A stretch of 64,000 bases of DNA from JBAXXL01 sp038206725 (GCA_038206725.1 JBBRAO010000002.1:1-64000), one strand, 5' to 3'; shown: positions 8,600-17,500, counted from the first letter of the stretch. Made by a program: numbers and translations. The notes: generated by a model not told the origin, from the sequence alone.

Positions 8600-9204
8600 A
8601 TACTCTCCTACGATTTATAATATTATTTTTTCGATTTTGTCAATAAAAAGAATTTTAAATTATTCAAATTCTATGAAATAAAAAAATATTGATAAAAAAA
8701 ACTATGATTTTACGAAAAATTTTTTATGTTTTGATGAAAATCGAATGATTTGAGAGGGAATTGGGGACGTAAATAGAATGCCGGATTTTTCCCTGAACTC
8801 TAAACATATATAGGACAATTTCTGAAAATTCAATAACCATAATTCAGCAAAATTATATTCAATCCCTTTAGGGATGAAATGTTAAATTTATTTTCTTATG
8901 AATTTTCAAAAAATCTGGTGATAAGGTTATTAGTTCATTGTAATTGAATCCGGTGAAGGGGTTGTCGCTAAGGAAAAGTTTGTTGTTGAATAAAAACTAA
9001 ATCAAATGATTGTTTAGTAAAAAAAAGTCCAGCATTAGCAATTTGTTGGACTTTTTGTAAATTTATCTATTTAACATAACCTTCCGAAGGTTTGGAACCT
9101 TCGGAAGGTTCAGGAATTCCGCACGTTACCAAGATCCTGCTTGGTAATGTGTTCTAAATTCCAAACTCATTCGATGTCTGCCAGTCATCGGATGAGTAAA
9201 AAAA
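8600..9204. repeat. repeat-rich intergenic region
   Basis: No gene is visible. The region contains AATCCCTTTAGGGATGAAAT (8868-8888), inverted relative to the copy near 412-432. It has an orphan terminator-like stem, AAAGTCCAGCA/TGTTGGACTTT, at about 9023-9055. A perfect nested palindrome lies at 9079-9110 (AACCTTCCGAAGGTT, loop TGG). The 9124-9196 composite repeat is about 90 per cent identical, inverted, to 248-324. Confidence 0.6.
9124..9196. repeat. composite palindromic repeat (inverted copy of 248-324)
   Basis: Reverse complement reads as an ACTCATC-type palindrome, then TTTGGAATTTAGAACACATT, then a TTACCAAGC/CTTGGTAAC hairpin. The same three blocks in the same order occur at 248-324 in the opposite orientation with only a few base changes. 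This indicates a dispersed, non-coding repeat unit of about 75 bp. Confidence 0.75.
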
Positions 9205-9232
9205 ACGTTCTCAAATCGAAACTTGAGAACGT
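9205..9232 (-). terminator. terminator of the metal triad
   Basis: ACGTTCTCAA/TTGAGAACGT stem with loop ATCGAAAC. On the minus strand it is followed by eight T. It lies 30 bases after the stop of the HMA-domain gene. Confidence 0.85.
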
Positions 9233-9262
9233 AAAAATTTACAATTCATTCTTAATGATTTT

Positions 9263-9895
9263 TTATTTTACTTTTGTAGCAGGTGCTTCAGTAGTTTTAT
9301 TAGATGGACATACTGCTTTGCAACCTTTAGGATCGCAAGAAGATTGCAATTTTGCACTACCGTCTATTTTCACAGTTTCTGTGGATGAAGGACAGTTCTT
9401 GGTATTCATTTTCATTGTTGTACCACTTGGGCAACAAGTTTTAGCATCGGCTTTTACTTCAGTTTTATGTTCACAACCTTTTGGACAGCAAGCGGCTTTT
9501 TCATCAGCAGTTTTGTCCTTGCAGGAAGTACCACAAGCTTTTTCTGTAGTTGCTTTAGTTACCGTACCACTTTTGCAATGGTCAGGTAGTTGTTTGAACG
9601 CTTTAGCATCGGCAACCACATCATCGGCTTGATAACCGGACATTGAGATGGCTTTTCTGATTTTTTCTGTTGTTGTTATTTTATCGTCGTATTTTACTGT
9701 TGCTACTTTGTCTGTAAGATTCAAATTAGCATTGATTATGCCATCTAATTGATTGATTGATTTTTCAATTCTTGTTTTGCACATATTGCAAACTGCCGAT
9801 GTATTAATTTTTATTTCTTTTACTTCGGCGAAAGAAGTTGCTGTAGCGGCTAAAAATGCTAAAGCAATGGCGAGGGTTATGATTGTTTTTTTCAT
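9263..9895 (-). CDS. periplasmic HMA-domain protein with cysteine-rich tail
   Basis: 210 residues: signal peptide (about 1-23), then a heavy-metal-associated ferredoxin-like fold (about 26-95) with the metal site CNMC at 36-39 in place of the usual MxCxxC, followed by KTRIEKSINQLDGI. After this comes an unusual tail (about 105-210) with some twelve cysteines in short units such as CCPKGC, CCPSG and CDPKGC. It probably binds Cu(I) or another soft metal in the periplasm. Unlike cytosolic CopZ chaperones it is exported. It lies 31 bases after the TonB-dependent receptor, probably in the same message, and AAGGA precedes its ATG. The tail composition recalls metal-storing peptides, but I know no named family with this layout. 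Confidence 0.8.
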   Translation of the reverse strand: MKKTIITLAIALAFLAATATSFAEVKEIKINTSAVCNMCKTRIEKSINQLDGIINANLNLTDKVATVKYDDKITTTEKIRKAISMSGYQADDVVADAKAFKQLPDHCKSGTVTKATTEKACGTSCKDKTADEKAACCPKGCEHKTEVKADAKTCCPSGTTMKMNTKNCPSSTETVKIDGSAKLQSSCDPKGCKAVCPSNKTTEAPATKVK

Positions 9896-9926
9896 AATAT
9901 TTTTTCCTTTATTTTTTTATTGATAA

Positions 9927-12149
9927 TTACCAAATTTCATAAGTTATTTTTAAATATATTTTTCTACCCGTAATTGGGGCATAAATTATCGAGGAATCAA
10001 AATAGTTTCCCCAAGGATTATTTACGGCTAATATTGGATTTTGTTGCGTGAAATTCAAAAGATTTTCGCAACCCAAGTAAATATTAAAATCGGAAATCTT
10101 CTTTCTTATTTGCGCATTAACCATAAAATAGCCGTCATAGTTTTTCGCAAGTTGATATTGCACAGGATTTGACTCGGTATTTGGCAATCTGCCGCCACCG
10201 ATATAATTTGCTGTAAAATCGAACACCCACGAATTAAATTCAGTCGCGTATTCCAAATTTATAAATGCTCGGTGTGGACTCGAAAGCGGTTTCTGAGCTA
10301 AAACCCCGTTATAAGTTGAGCGAACATCGTTGAAACGAAAAGCGGTCATTATATGGAAGCGCTTTATCGGTGTTATGATAAAATCCACTTGGAAACTGTT
10401 CGAAAATGATTTGCCGTCCAAATTGCTGAAATATACCTTATCGGGTGATCGGTCCATATCCATAACAATTTGATTTACGAAATCTGTTCTATAATATTCC
10501 ATCGTGAACGACGCCTCTTTTCCAAAAAGTTCAAATTCGCCGATCACATTGGCGCCATAATTCCAAGCATCTTCTACAGTCAAGTCATTATCGAAAACGA
10601 GTTTTCTGCTCGAAGCCATTACACCTAAGTTTTCTGCTAATAATGCCGGTTTTCTCCAACCGCGTCCTCCGGATGCTCTCATAGACCAGCCGGGATAGAA
10701 CTCCCATTTCGCGTGGAAACGAGGAGTATAGTAAATCTTATTGTTCAAGTCGTAATCGGCTCTGAATCCGCCGACTAAAGTTAAATCTTTGATTCCGGAA
10801 AAAGTATATTCAGCATATACGCCCGGAATCATTTCTTCTCTGTCTCTATTGACAAAGTCATTTATATCGTTACTTTTGTATTCTTCGTTATATTTATCGT
10901 ACTGAACGGAAGCGCCAAAATCCAAAATGTGTTTTTGATCTTCTGTTGCAAAATCGTAAATCAAATTGGCGTACCCTGATATTTGCTCACCATTATAATT
11001 ACGTTTGCCGAACAGTCCGTCGGTTTTATGGTATGATGTATTTGCAATTAAAGCCAAGCTATTGGAGTTTTTGCCTTGGAATATAAATGCTTTTTTTCCG
11101 AACAACTCATAGCGCTTTGTTGCCAAATTTATTTTATATAGGTTCTGATTTTCTGGATTCTGAATGTCTTTAATCTGTCCGCCTGTTCTATCTTCGCCCA
11201 ATATATGGAAACCAATCATATTATGACCTTTCGATGAAGTATATCTCCACCGGTTCATCACATTATATAAATAACGTGTTGGTAGATCCAAAAATCCATC
11301 TTTGTTTCTATCTATTTGTCGGTCATTATAATTGCCCTGTAAATACAGTGTGGAAGTCCATTTGTCTCCAACTTTGCTAGAGGCGTTCGCTGCAACATCC
11401 AATTCACCATCGGAATTATAATAAGCACTTCCCAGCAGTTTTTCGCTGTTGGTCTCTTGTTTGTAATCTAAGTTTATTTGTCCGGTAACCGATTCAAAAC
11501 CGGTAGTTACTGAGGCGGCTCCTTTTGAAATAGAAATGGAATTCATCCACGTCCCGGGTATATAGGTAAGTCCGAATGGAGATGCCAAACCGCGAAGTGT
11601 AGGAGTTTTTTCGGCGAGCATTTGTACATAAACACCTTTCAAACCCAACATTTCGATTGTCTTTGCACCTGTAACCGCATCGGAATAACTTACATCAACC
11701 GAGGCGTTAGTTTGAAAACTCTCGCTTAGGTTACAGCAAGCGGCTTTTCGTAGTGAATGTTGTGTTAAAGTAGAGGTTGAGTAAACATCCGATTGATTGA
11801 TTAAAGCCGGAGATTCTCCCTCAACCGTAATCACATCGCTTTTTGCATTAAAATGTAAAACAATGTCTATTCCATCTTTCATTGCTGTTGTAGCTATAGT
11901 ATCGGATTCAAATCCCACATAGGAAATAATGACCTTATCAGCTTTTGCAGGGAGGTCAATTTTGAATTTCCCGTTTTTATCGGTAAAGGCGCCTGTCTTG
12001 GCTTTCACAAAACTAATTGTAGCACCCATTACCGGATCTTTTTTACCATCCGGTGTTTGACCAAATACAGTACCGGAAATTTCTTTTGCCTGTAAATATG
12101 TGAGCGAACTAACGGCAATTATTAGAGCGCATAATATGATTTTTTTCAT
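9927..12149 (-). CDS. TonB-dependent receptor, probable metal-linked
   Basis: 740-residue outer-membrane receptor. It has a signal peptide (about 1-21), a carboxypeptidase-regulatory-like N-terminal domain (about 23-105), a plug (about 115-230) and a 22-strand-type barrel ending in the aromatic-rich KIYLKITYEIW. The plug begins with a notable vicinal cysteine pair, LRKAACCNLSESF (C138, C139). I recall this motif from Bacteroidota receptors encoded beside HMA-domain proteins. The substrate is most likely a metal or metal complex; this is inferred from the cysteine-rich neighbours on both sides, not shown. It needs ExbB/ExbD/TonB energy, and such a set is encoded just downstream on the other strand (13.3-16.1 kb). 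AGGTGA lies upstream of the ATG. Confidence 0.88.
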   Translation of the reverse strand: MKKIILCALIIAVSSLTYLQAKEISGTVFGQTPDGKKDPVMGATISFVKAKTGAFTDKNGKFKIDLPAKADKVIISYVGFESDTIATTAMKDGIDIVLHFNAKSDVITVEGESPALINQSDVYSTSTLTQHSLRKAACCNLSESFQTNASVDVSYSDAVTGAKTIEMLGLKGVYVQMLAEKTPTLRGLASPFGLTYIPGTWMNSISISKGAASVTTGFESVTGQINLDYKQETNSEKLLGSAYYNSDGELDVAANASSKVGDKWTSTLYLQGNYNDRQIDRNKDGFLDLPTRYLYNVMNRWRYTSSKGHNMIGFHILGEDRTGGQIKDIQNPENQNLYKINLATKRYELFGKKAFIFQGKNSNSLALIANTSYHKTDGLFGKRNYNGEQISGYANLIYDFATEDQKHILDFGASVQYDKYNEEYKSNDINDFVNRDREEMIPGVYAEYTFSGIKDLTLVGGFRADYDLNNKIYYTPRFHAKWEFYPGWSMRASGGRGWRKPALLAENLGVMASSRKLVFDNDLTVEDAWNYGANVIGEFELFGKEASFTMEYYRTDFVNQIVMDMDRSPDKVYFSNLDGKSFSNSFQVDFIITPIKRFHIMTAFRFNDVRSTYNGVLAQKPLSSPHRAFINLEYATEFNSWVFDFTANYIGGGRLPNTESNPVQYQLAKNYDGYFMVNAQIRKKISDFNIYLGCENLLNFTQQNPILAVNNPWGNYFDSSIIYAPITGRKIYLKITYEIW

Positions 12150-12211
12150 AAATCACCTGTATATTAAAAAATATAATATTTAAAAGAAACATTTTTTCAT
12201 TAACGAGAGTG

Positions 12212-12745
12212 TTAACAATATGCTTCGTCAGATGATTGGATGCTTTTTTGGCGGATGGATTTCAGAATTTGTTTTATTATAGGGTGCGGAGAAATATCCG
12301 CAAATTCTGATTGGTTAATTTTGGATATATTTTCGTAACGTGCGGCATTAAAATCTTCGTGCAATACTAAAGTCGTTAAAATTACCAACGGTGAATTGAT
12401 TTTAATAGGAGTTTCACCCGTAATCTCATTCTTATATAATATGTGATAGTTTATACAACACGCTTCTTTTATAGTTGTATTATTTGAAATGTCTAAATTA
12501 TTTTGGTCTGCTTTATGGCAAGAATTATTATCTTCGCAAGAACGCTCTTCGCGACATTTATTACATTCGCTTGCTAAATCGTTTTGATGTAGATCTTGAT
12601 TACGCAAAGAAACCATTGCTGTAACATTCGTCATATTAGATTTTACGCAATGCATAAAATTTAATTGAAAAATTCCGGCTGAGAAAATAATCAGAACCAG
12701 AGTGATGTAAGTTGTAATATTTGTGAATGTTTTTTTCATAAGCAT
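12212..12745 (-). CDS. small exported cysteine-rich protein, first gene of metal triad
   Basis: 177 residues, or 175 if the second ATG at 12739 is used. One N-terminal hydrophobic segment (about 9-30) ends near MHC. Next comes a soluble region rich in cysteine, histidine and acidic residues (CNKCREERSCEDNNSCHKAD) and a CC pair (EACCINYHIL). The C terminus has a PHP stretch. The spacing of HC, CC and proline motifs recalls the small HYC_CC_PP proteins found beside TonB-dependent receptors and HMA proteins in Bacteroidota; this match is from memory and is tentative. It lies 62 bases before the receptor gene in the same direction. It probably binds a metal at the cell envelope. Confidence 0.65.
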   Translation of the reverse strand: MLMKKTFTNITTYITLVLIIFSAGIFQLNFMHCVKSNMTNVTAMVSLRNQDLHQNDLASECNKCREERSCEDNNSCHKADQNNLDISNNTTIKEACCINYHILYKNEITGETPIKINSPLVILTTLVLHEDFNAARYENISKINQSEFADISPHPIIKQILKSIRQKSIQSSDEAYC

Positions 12746-12901
12746 TTAGACGCCGACATTTTTTTTTTATTTTAATTAAAATATTTTCATTTTTCTACAT
12801 CTATATTATAAATAATTTTTTTTTTTGAATATATTTTTATTTAATTTTGTAATCTATAGTTTTAAATAATTATTAATTAATAATATTGAAGGAATATTGA
12901 G

Positions 12902-13243
12902 ATGTCGCAAATATCATTAGAACCACACATAGGAGGCGCTATATTGCGTCTTAGAGGACAATTCGTAGGCGGTGACGAGACTGACGAATTACGCACAAAT
13001 ATCAAAAGATTAGCAGAAGAAGGCAATTCAAAATTGATTATTGATTTATCCAAAACTACTTATCTTAATTCAACAGCATTAGGCGTCCTGATTTCAGGGC
13101 ATACCTCTTTTGTAAAAAATAACGGCAAAATAATACTTTGCAACGTTAGCAAATCAATCGAAAACATCTTTGTGATAACAAAATTAACTTTAGTATTTGA
13201 CATAACTGAAACTTTAGAAGAAGCAATAAAAAAATTATCATAA
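12902..13243 (+). CDS. STAS-domain protein (anti-sigma-factor-antagonist type)
   Basis: 113 residues, a stand-alone STAS domain of the SpoIIAA/RsbV type. The phosphorylation-site region reads YLNSTALGVLI (Ser57) where the family has DSSGLG, so the serine is retained but the preceding Asp is Asn. No cognate kinase or sigma factor is encoded nearby. It lies 33 bases ahead of exbB with no terminator between them, so it may share the TonB-system transcript. GAAGGA precedes the ATG. The same fold can serve in envelope lipid-transport complexes (MlaB), but no partners of that kind are seen. Confidence 0.85.
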   Translation: MSQISLEPHIGGAILRLRGQFVGGDETDELRTNIKRLAEEGNSKLIIDLSKTTYLNSTALGVLISGHTSFVKNNGKIILCNVSKSIENIFVITKLTLVFDITETLEEAIKKLS

Positions 13244-13275
13244 ATTATTAATCTATAAAAACGGAGTTTTTTAAA

Positions 13276-14070
13276 ATGAGAAAAAACATCTTTAACATCG
13301 TAGCAATTGTGGCTTGTGTTGTAGTTGCTTATGTAGTGTATTATGCATGGTTTGGCGCCGCCGCCAACTTTGAAGTAGGTCCAGCGGGCGAAATAATGAA
13401 ACAAGATCCTAAAAATATTATGGGTATGATATTTACCGGTGGTCCTTTGGTGGGTCTGTTATTAGCATTCTTATTAATTTCTATCACATTCGTAGTTGAA
13501 CGTATATTGTCTTTGAAAAAAGCACAAGGTAAAGGCGCTCCAGACAAATTCATTAAAAACGTTATTATCAGCTTGGAAAAAGGCGATTTAGAAGCGGCAG
13601 AAAAATATTGCGATGCTCAACGCGGCAGTATTGCCAATGTATTGAGAGCGGCAGTAAACAGATTTAAAGAAATTGAAAACGATACTGACTATTCTGCTGA
13701 TAAAAAATTAGCTGAAGTTCAACGTTCAATTGACGAGTCTATGAACCTAGAAACACCTCTTCTAGAAAAGAACTTAGTAATTATCTCCACATTAGCTTCT
13801 ATATCTGTATTAGTTGGTCTATTGGGAACAACTTTAGGTATGATTAGAGCTTTCGCCGCTTTGGCAAAAAGTGATGCAGGTGTATCTGCAAAACAATTAT
13901 CACTTGGTATTTCTGAAGCTTTGTATAATACAGCCGGTGGTTTAGGTACTGCTATTATCTGTATTATCGCTTATAACTTCTTTACTACAAAGGTTGATAA
14001 TTTCGTCTATATGATTGATGAAGCGATTTTAAGTATTATGGAAATCTTCACAATCCGCATTAAAAAATAA
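13276..14070 (+). CDS. exbB: MotA/TolQ/ExbB proton channel family protein
   Basis: 264-residue inner-membrane protein of the ExbB/TolQ family, which with ExbD turns the proton gradient into movement of TonB. Predicted membrane segments lie at about 5-25 (an extra N-terminal one, common in Bacteroidota), 48-75, 155-180 and 205-232. The family core sequence STLASISVLVGLLGTTLGMI precedes the third segment end, followed by GGLGTAII. ACGGAG lies before the ATG. It heads the exbB-exbD-exbD-tonB block. A role in gliding or T9SS energising is possible but is not indicated by sequence. Confidence 0.93.
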   Translation: MRKNIFNIVAIVACVVVAYVVYYAWFGAAANFEVGPAGEIMKQDPKNIMGMIFTGGPLVGLLLAFLLISITFVVERILSLKKAQGKGAPDKFIKNVIISLEKGDLEAAEKYCDAQRGSIANVLRAAVNRFKEIENDTDYSADKKLAEVQRSIDESMNLETPLLEKNLVIISTLASISVLVGLLGTTLGMIRAFAALAKSDAGVSAKQLSLGISEALYNTAGGLGTAIICIIAYNFFTTKVDNFVYMIDEAILSIMEIFTIRIKK

Positions 14071-14090
14071 TTTTACGGAGATACTGACAA

Positions 14091-14630
14091 ATGGCTAAAG
14101 TCAAGAAAAAAAGAGTCGGCTTCGTAATTGATATGACACCGTTGGTTGACATCACATTTTTATTGTTAACTTTCTTTATGTTTACCGCGAAGTTTAAATC
14201 GGAAGCTGATAGTGCTCAAAAGTTCCAGATTAAACGTCCCGTTACTACTGCTGATACTACTAAAATTCCTAGTACAGATTTAGCAATTATTAAAATTGCT
14301 ATCTCTAAAACAGGGAACGATACTAGTTATCACTATGAAGTCGCGGATTTCGACGATAGGAAGGAAATTTGGACACGCTGCTCAGAGAAAATACCGCCGG
14401 ATAGCTTATTTACTCCTACGGGTGGCCCTAAACCACAAATCGACATTGGTAAAGATCTTGTAGCGTTAAAACTGTTAATTCAGAACACTCGTCTCGTACG
14501 TCCTACTATGAATTTTGCTATTGACGCGGATAAAGGGTTGGAGTGGAAATGGGTTTACAATGCTCAAGAGCAATTACGATTGAATCTTGCCACTACATTT
14601 AATTACGTAACTGATAAAAAAGGACAGTAA
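14091..14630 (+). CDS. exbD: ExbD/TolR biopolymer transport protein (first copy)
   Basis: 179 residues. A short basic cytoplasmic N terminus is followed by the single membrane helix DMTPLVDITFLLLTFFMFTA. This helix holds the conserved proton-carrying aspartate. A periplasmic domain follows. The gene is 20 bases after exbB with GGAG upstream. A second exbD follows; paired exbD genes are typical of Bacteroidota TonB clusters, and the two helices are almost identical while the periplasmic parts differ, pointing to specialised roles. Confidence 0.92.
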   Translation: MAKVKKKRVGFVIDMTPLVDITFLLLTFFMFTAKFKSEADSAQKFQIKRPVTTADTTKIPSTDLAIIKIAISKTGNDTSYHYEVADFDDRKEIWTRCSEKIPPDSLFTPTGGPKPQIDIGKDLVALKLLIQNTRLVRPTMNFAIDADKGLEWKWVYNAQEQLRLNLATTFNYVTDKKGQ

Positions 14631-14674
14631 TTAATGATTATTGAATTAAACGATAAAAATAAGGAGAGATAAAT

Positions 14675-15271
14675 ATGGCCGGTGGAGGTCAGCTTAAAGC
14701 TGAACACATTAAAAGAGGTTCTTCGACAGCTAGAAAGAAAAAGAAAAGAGTTGGTTTCTTTGTGGATCTTACTCCTTTGGTTGACATCACTTTCTTGTTA
14801 TTGACCTTCTTTATGTTCACTACTACTATGGCAGAACCCCAAGTTATGGAAATGCGGGTACCGCCTGAGCAAGTGGATGTTAAAGTAAAACAATCTTTGC
14901 TTTTCACTATTTATGTTCGTAATGACAATTTGCTTTTTTACTCATTAGGTATGGGCGATCCTTTGCCTACTACTATTGACAAAATCCGCGGTATGGCTGA
15001 AAAATACAACCTTGCCGAAGGATCAAGAAATGAATTGATTACAGCATTGAAAATAGAGCATAAAGCAAATTATGGTTTAGTAGTAAACATTCTTGATGAG
15101 TTAAACGTTTCTGAAGCCTTTATCACTCAAGAAATTATGAAAGGCAAAGATGATATGGGTAAGCCAATGGTTCGTGAACGCCGCTTCACAATCGCCGACG
15201 TTACCCCCGATGAGAAAATAAAACTATATGGTGGCGCAGTTCCGGCTCCAGCAGGAGGAGGTAAGAAGTAA
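14675..15271 (+). CDS. exbD: ExbD/TolR biopolymer transport protein (second copy)
   Basis: 198 residues with a longer basic N terminus (RKKKKRVGFF) and the membrane helix DLTPLVDITFLLLTFFMFTT, including the conserved aspartate. The periplasmic part (about 60-198) differs from the first copy and ends in a glycine/proline/lysine tail. AAGGAGAG lies before the ATG. Its stop codon overlaps the tonB start (TAATG), so ExbD2 and TonB are probably made in step. Confidence 0.92.
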   Translation: MAGGGQLKAEHIKRGSSTARKKKKRVGFFVDLTPLVDITFLLLTFFMFTTTMAEPQVMEMRVPPEQVDVKVKQSLLFTIYVRNDNLLFYSLGMGDPLPTTIDKIRGMAEKYNLAEGSRNELITALKIEHKANYGLVVNILDELNVSEAFITQEIMKGKDDMGKPMVRERRFTIADVTPDEKIKLYGGAVPAPAGGGKK

Positions 15272-16050
15272 TGGCAAATATTGCTGTAACACTACCGCAC
15301 CGTGAAGCCTATGGCGCACCTGAATTAAAAGACAATATTAGAAAACATACAATACGCGGTGTAGTTGTTTCTATTTCAACATTGTTAGTATTGCTACTAA
15401 TATATACTATACTTGTTAATAGAGATACTACAGTTCCTATATCTCCGGTTATTCCTATAAGTATCAATACTTTGACCAATTTGGATGAAACCAAAGACGA
15501 TCAACAAGCCGCTCCGCAAGATTTGCAACCTATGATAAACAACGGTCCTGCGGCTCGTGCCGGTAACCCGGTACCAGCTCCTGATTCGGAAATCACACCC
15601 GATATGCAAGACTTCGCCAAAGTTGATGAAGTTGCGCGCGCAAACGCGGAAGGTGGTACAGGTATTGACGACGGCGGTATGTCCTCAGGTATTGATGTTG
15701 AAACTAAAATATCGCTTAGCAAGGCGGTTGAAGAAATCCCTGCATATACCGGAGCTTTTGTAGCTTATGACGAACAACCGAAAGTAGCCGATTACGGTGC
15801 TCTACAAAAATTGGTTGTTTATCCCGAAAATGCTAAAAGAGCAGGAATCGAAGGCAAGGTAATGATCGCTGTATATATTGATAAATACGGAAAACCGAAA
15901 AAAACTAAAATTCTCGATTCCCCTAATTTTCTTTTAGAGGAACCTGCAATCAACGCGGTTATGAGTTATACAGGTTTTGTGCCTGCTATTCAAAACAAAC
16001 AGCCCGTTGCTTGTTGGATGCAAATACCTATTAACTTCAAATTAAGATAA
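15271..16050 (+). CDS. tonB: TonB family energy transducer
   Basis: 259 residues: cytoplasmic N terminus, one membrane anchor (about 28-50), an extended periplasmic linker that is only modestly proline-rich, and a C-terminal TonB domain (about 180-259). That domain carries YPENAKRAGIEGKVMIAVYI, the usual turn DKYGKPKKTKIL, and the closing IPINFKL strand. It delivers energy from ExbB/ExbD to outer-membrane receptors, for example the receptor at 9.9-12.1 kb. The ATG overlaps the exbD stop. A good terminator follows, so the block ends here. Confidence 0.94.
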   Translation: MANIAVTLPHREAYGAPELKDNIRKHTIRGVVVSISTLLVLLLIYTILVNRDTTVPISPVIPISINTLTNLDETKDDQQAAPQDLQPMINNGPAARAGNPVPAPDSEITPDMQDFAKVDEVARANAEGGTGIDDGGMSSGIDVETKISLSKAVEEIPAYTGAFVAYDEQPKVADYGALQKLVVYPENAKRAGIEGKVMIAVYIDKYGKPKKTKILDSPNFLLEEPAINAVMSYTGFVPAIQNKQPVACWMQIPINFKLR

Positions 16051-16071
16051 TAGAACCTGCAATACATTCAA

Positions 16072-16100
16072 AAGGGATAAAACGTTAAGTTTTATCCCTT
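16072..16100 (+). terminator. terminator after tonB
   Basis: AAGGGATAAAAC/GTTTTATCCCTT stem followed by seven T, 22 bases past the tonB stop. It separates the exb-tonB genes from the following small membrane protein/PstS-like/TPR genes. Confidence 0.85.
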
Positions 16101-16251
16101 TTTTTATATGCTATTTGCAATTATTAGCCACTTTTTTCGTTATTTATAAAAACTAATTTTAATTTATGTGTAATAATATTTTACAGATAGAATAAATTCC
16201 TTAAATTTGAAGTTAGAAAAATGACAAATTATTAATTTTCCGTAAACAAAA

Positions 16252-16545
16252 ATGTTAAATGACATAATTAATTATGGTGTAAGAGTAGTAATAATCTTAT
16301 TGGGCATATTATTGGCTACCGGTGTTTTGGCTACAGGCGAGAACGACCAGATGCTGAGAACTATCGGCATAATCGCCATATTGTTTGGCTTATACCGGAT
16401 TATTATGTATCGCCGCAATAAACTGAAATACAAAAATTTTAGCAAAGGAACCAAAGATTCCAAAGCCGATAAATATTATTACGATGATTTTGAATCGAAT
16501 GACTCCGTTGAGACAGACTCAAACAATTCCGACGATAAAAATTAA
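16252..16545 (+). CDS. small membrane protein with two helices and acidic tail
   Basis: 97 residues of unknown function. There are two hydrophobic helices (about 8-26 and 36-52), a basic patch, and a strongly acidic, asparagine/serine-rich tail (about 75-97). It lies 22 bases before the PstS-like lipoprotein gene in the same direction and probably shares its transcript. Comparable small proteins occur in Bacteroidota TonB gene neighbourhoods, but I recognise no family. Confidence 0.7.
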   Translation: MLNDIINYGVRVVIILLGILLATGVLATGENDQMLRTIGIIAILFGLYRIIMYRRNKLKYKNFSKGTKDSKADKYYYDDFESNDSVETDSNNSDDKN

Positions 16546-16567
16546 TTTTATAAATTTGAGGTGTAAA

Positions 16568-17470
16568 ATGAAAAAAATTAGTCTTATATTAATCCTTTTC
16601 TCCCTTATTATAGTCTTACCTTCTTGTACCAAAGACAAAGTTAAGCAAAATCTTAACGTTGGTAAATTGGAAGTATTATGCGATGCGAACTTATATCCAC
16701 TGCTAAAGGAACCAATGGCTCTATACGGAAAAACTTATTCCGATATCAAATTCACATACAAGGTTGTGAATGCGCGCGAAGCTATGAGTCTTTTGCTAAA
16801 CGGCAAAGCTAAAGCCGTTGTATTGGCACGAGACTATTTACGCGACGAGGACTCTCTGATGAAAGCCTTTAAAGTGGAAAGAACAAGAATTAATATTGCC
16901 ACAGACGGTCTTGTTTTCTTTGCTCAACCGAATTTCGGAATTGACACTTTAAACGTTCAGCAAATTTACTCTTGGCTTACGGATGCGAATTATAAACTAT
17001 CAAAACAATTTCCTAAGCTGGGATTTGAACCTGAATTGGTAACAACGGATATGAATTCTTCCGTTTACGCGAATTTATTACGTCTTGCGGCGGAAAATAA
17101 AAAAATAGTTAGAAAAATTAAAAAACTTCCCGATATGGAACAAGTAAAAGCTTACGTAAAAAATAACCCTCAAGCAATCGGCGTCGGATTCCTTTGGAAT
17201 GTATATAAAAATGCCGATTTCTCGTCCATCCGTTTGGGATTTTTCCATAAGGACGGTAAACGCGAAACTCCGCAAATTGTCGATCCAAGCTGGGTTGTTA
17301 TGGAACGCTATCCTTATATAGTTGATTATTATGTCTATACTATCGCCGATAAAAACGACTTACCCAACTATTTCGCTACATTTATTCAAAAAAATGACGA
17401 AGTAACTAAATATATTTTCTCGAAAGGCGTTATTCCCGAACACGCTAAAATTAATCTATTAATGAACTAA
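16568..17470 (+). CDS. PstS-like substrate-binding lipoprotein
   Basis: 300 residues. The start at 16568 gives a good lipoprotein signal (LIIVLPSC, Cys20) and is preceded by GAGGTG; the open frame extends further upstream but without a signal. The body is a PstS-type periplasmic binding fold (KLEVLCDANLYPLLKE, AMSLLLNGKAKAVVLARD, and a C-terminal half with FIQKNDEVTKYIFSKG). PstABC are not encoded nearby. Members of this family are often found behind exbB-exbD-tonB in Bacteroidota, where their role is unclear, so phosphate binding should not be assumed. The TPR protein gene follows after 30 bases. Confidence 0.8.
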   Translation: MKKISLILILFSLIIVLPSCTKDKVKQNLNVGKLEVLCDANLYPLLKEPMALYGKTYSDIKFTYKVVNAREAMSLLLNGKAKAVVLARDYLRDEDSLMKAFKVERTRINIATDGLVFFAQPNFGIDTLNVQQIYSWLTDANYKLSKQFPKLGFEPELVTTDMNSSVYANLLRLAAENKKIVRKIKKLPDMEQVKAYVKNNPQAIGVGFLWNVYKNADFSSIRLGFFHKDGKRETPQIVDPSWVVMERYPYIVDYYVYTIADKNDLPNYFATFIQKNDEVTKYIFSKGVIPEHAKINLLMN

Positions 17471-17500
17471 AAAAAAATTATAAATAAAATAAGGTGTAAA

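Noticed and set aside
9141..9632. 163-codon plus-strand frame opposite the HMA-domain gene
   Set aside because: It is antisense to a gene with clear signal peptide, metal site and terminator; its hydrophobic runs are explained by complementing the cysteine/lysine-rich tail, and its start lies in a palindromic repeat.
16484..16567. Upstream extension of the PstS-like protein
   Set aside because: The extension overlaps the preceding small membrane protein gene and would hide the lipoprotein signal; the ATG at 16568 has GAGGTG upstream.
16568..17470. Phosphate ABC transporter operon
   Set aside because: PstS-like fold only; no pstC, pstA, pstB or phoU nearby, and the position behind TonB genes is a known context of PstS-like proteins with unclear role.
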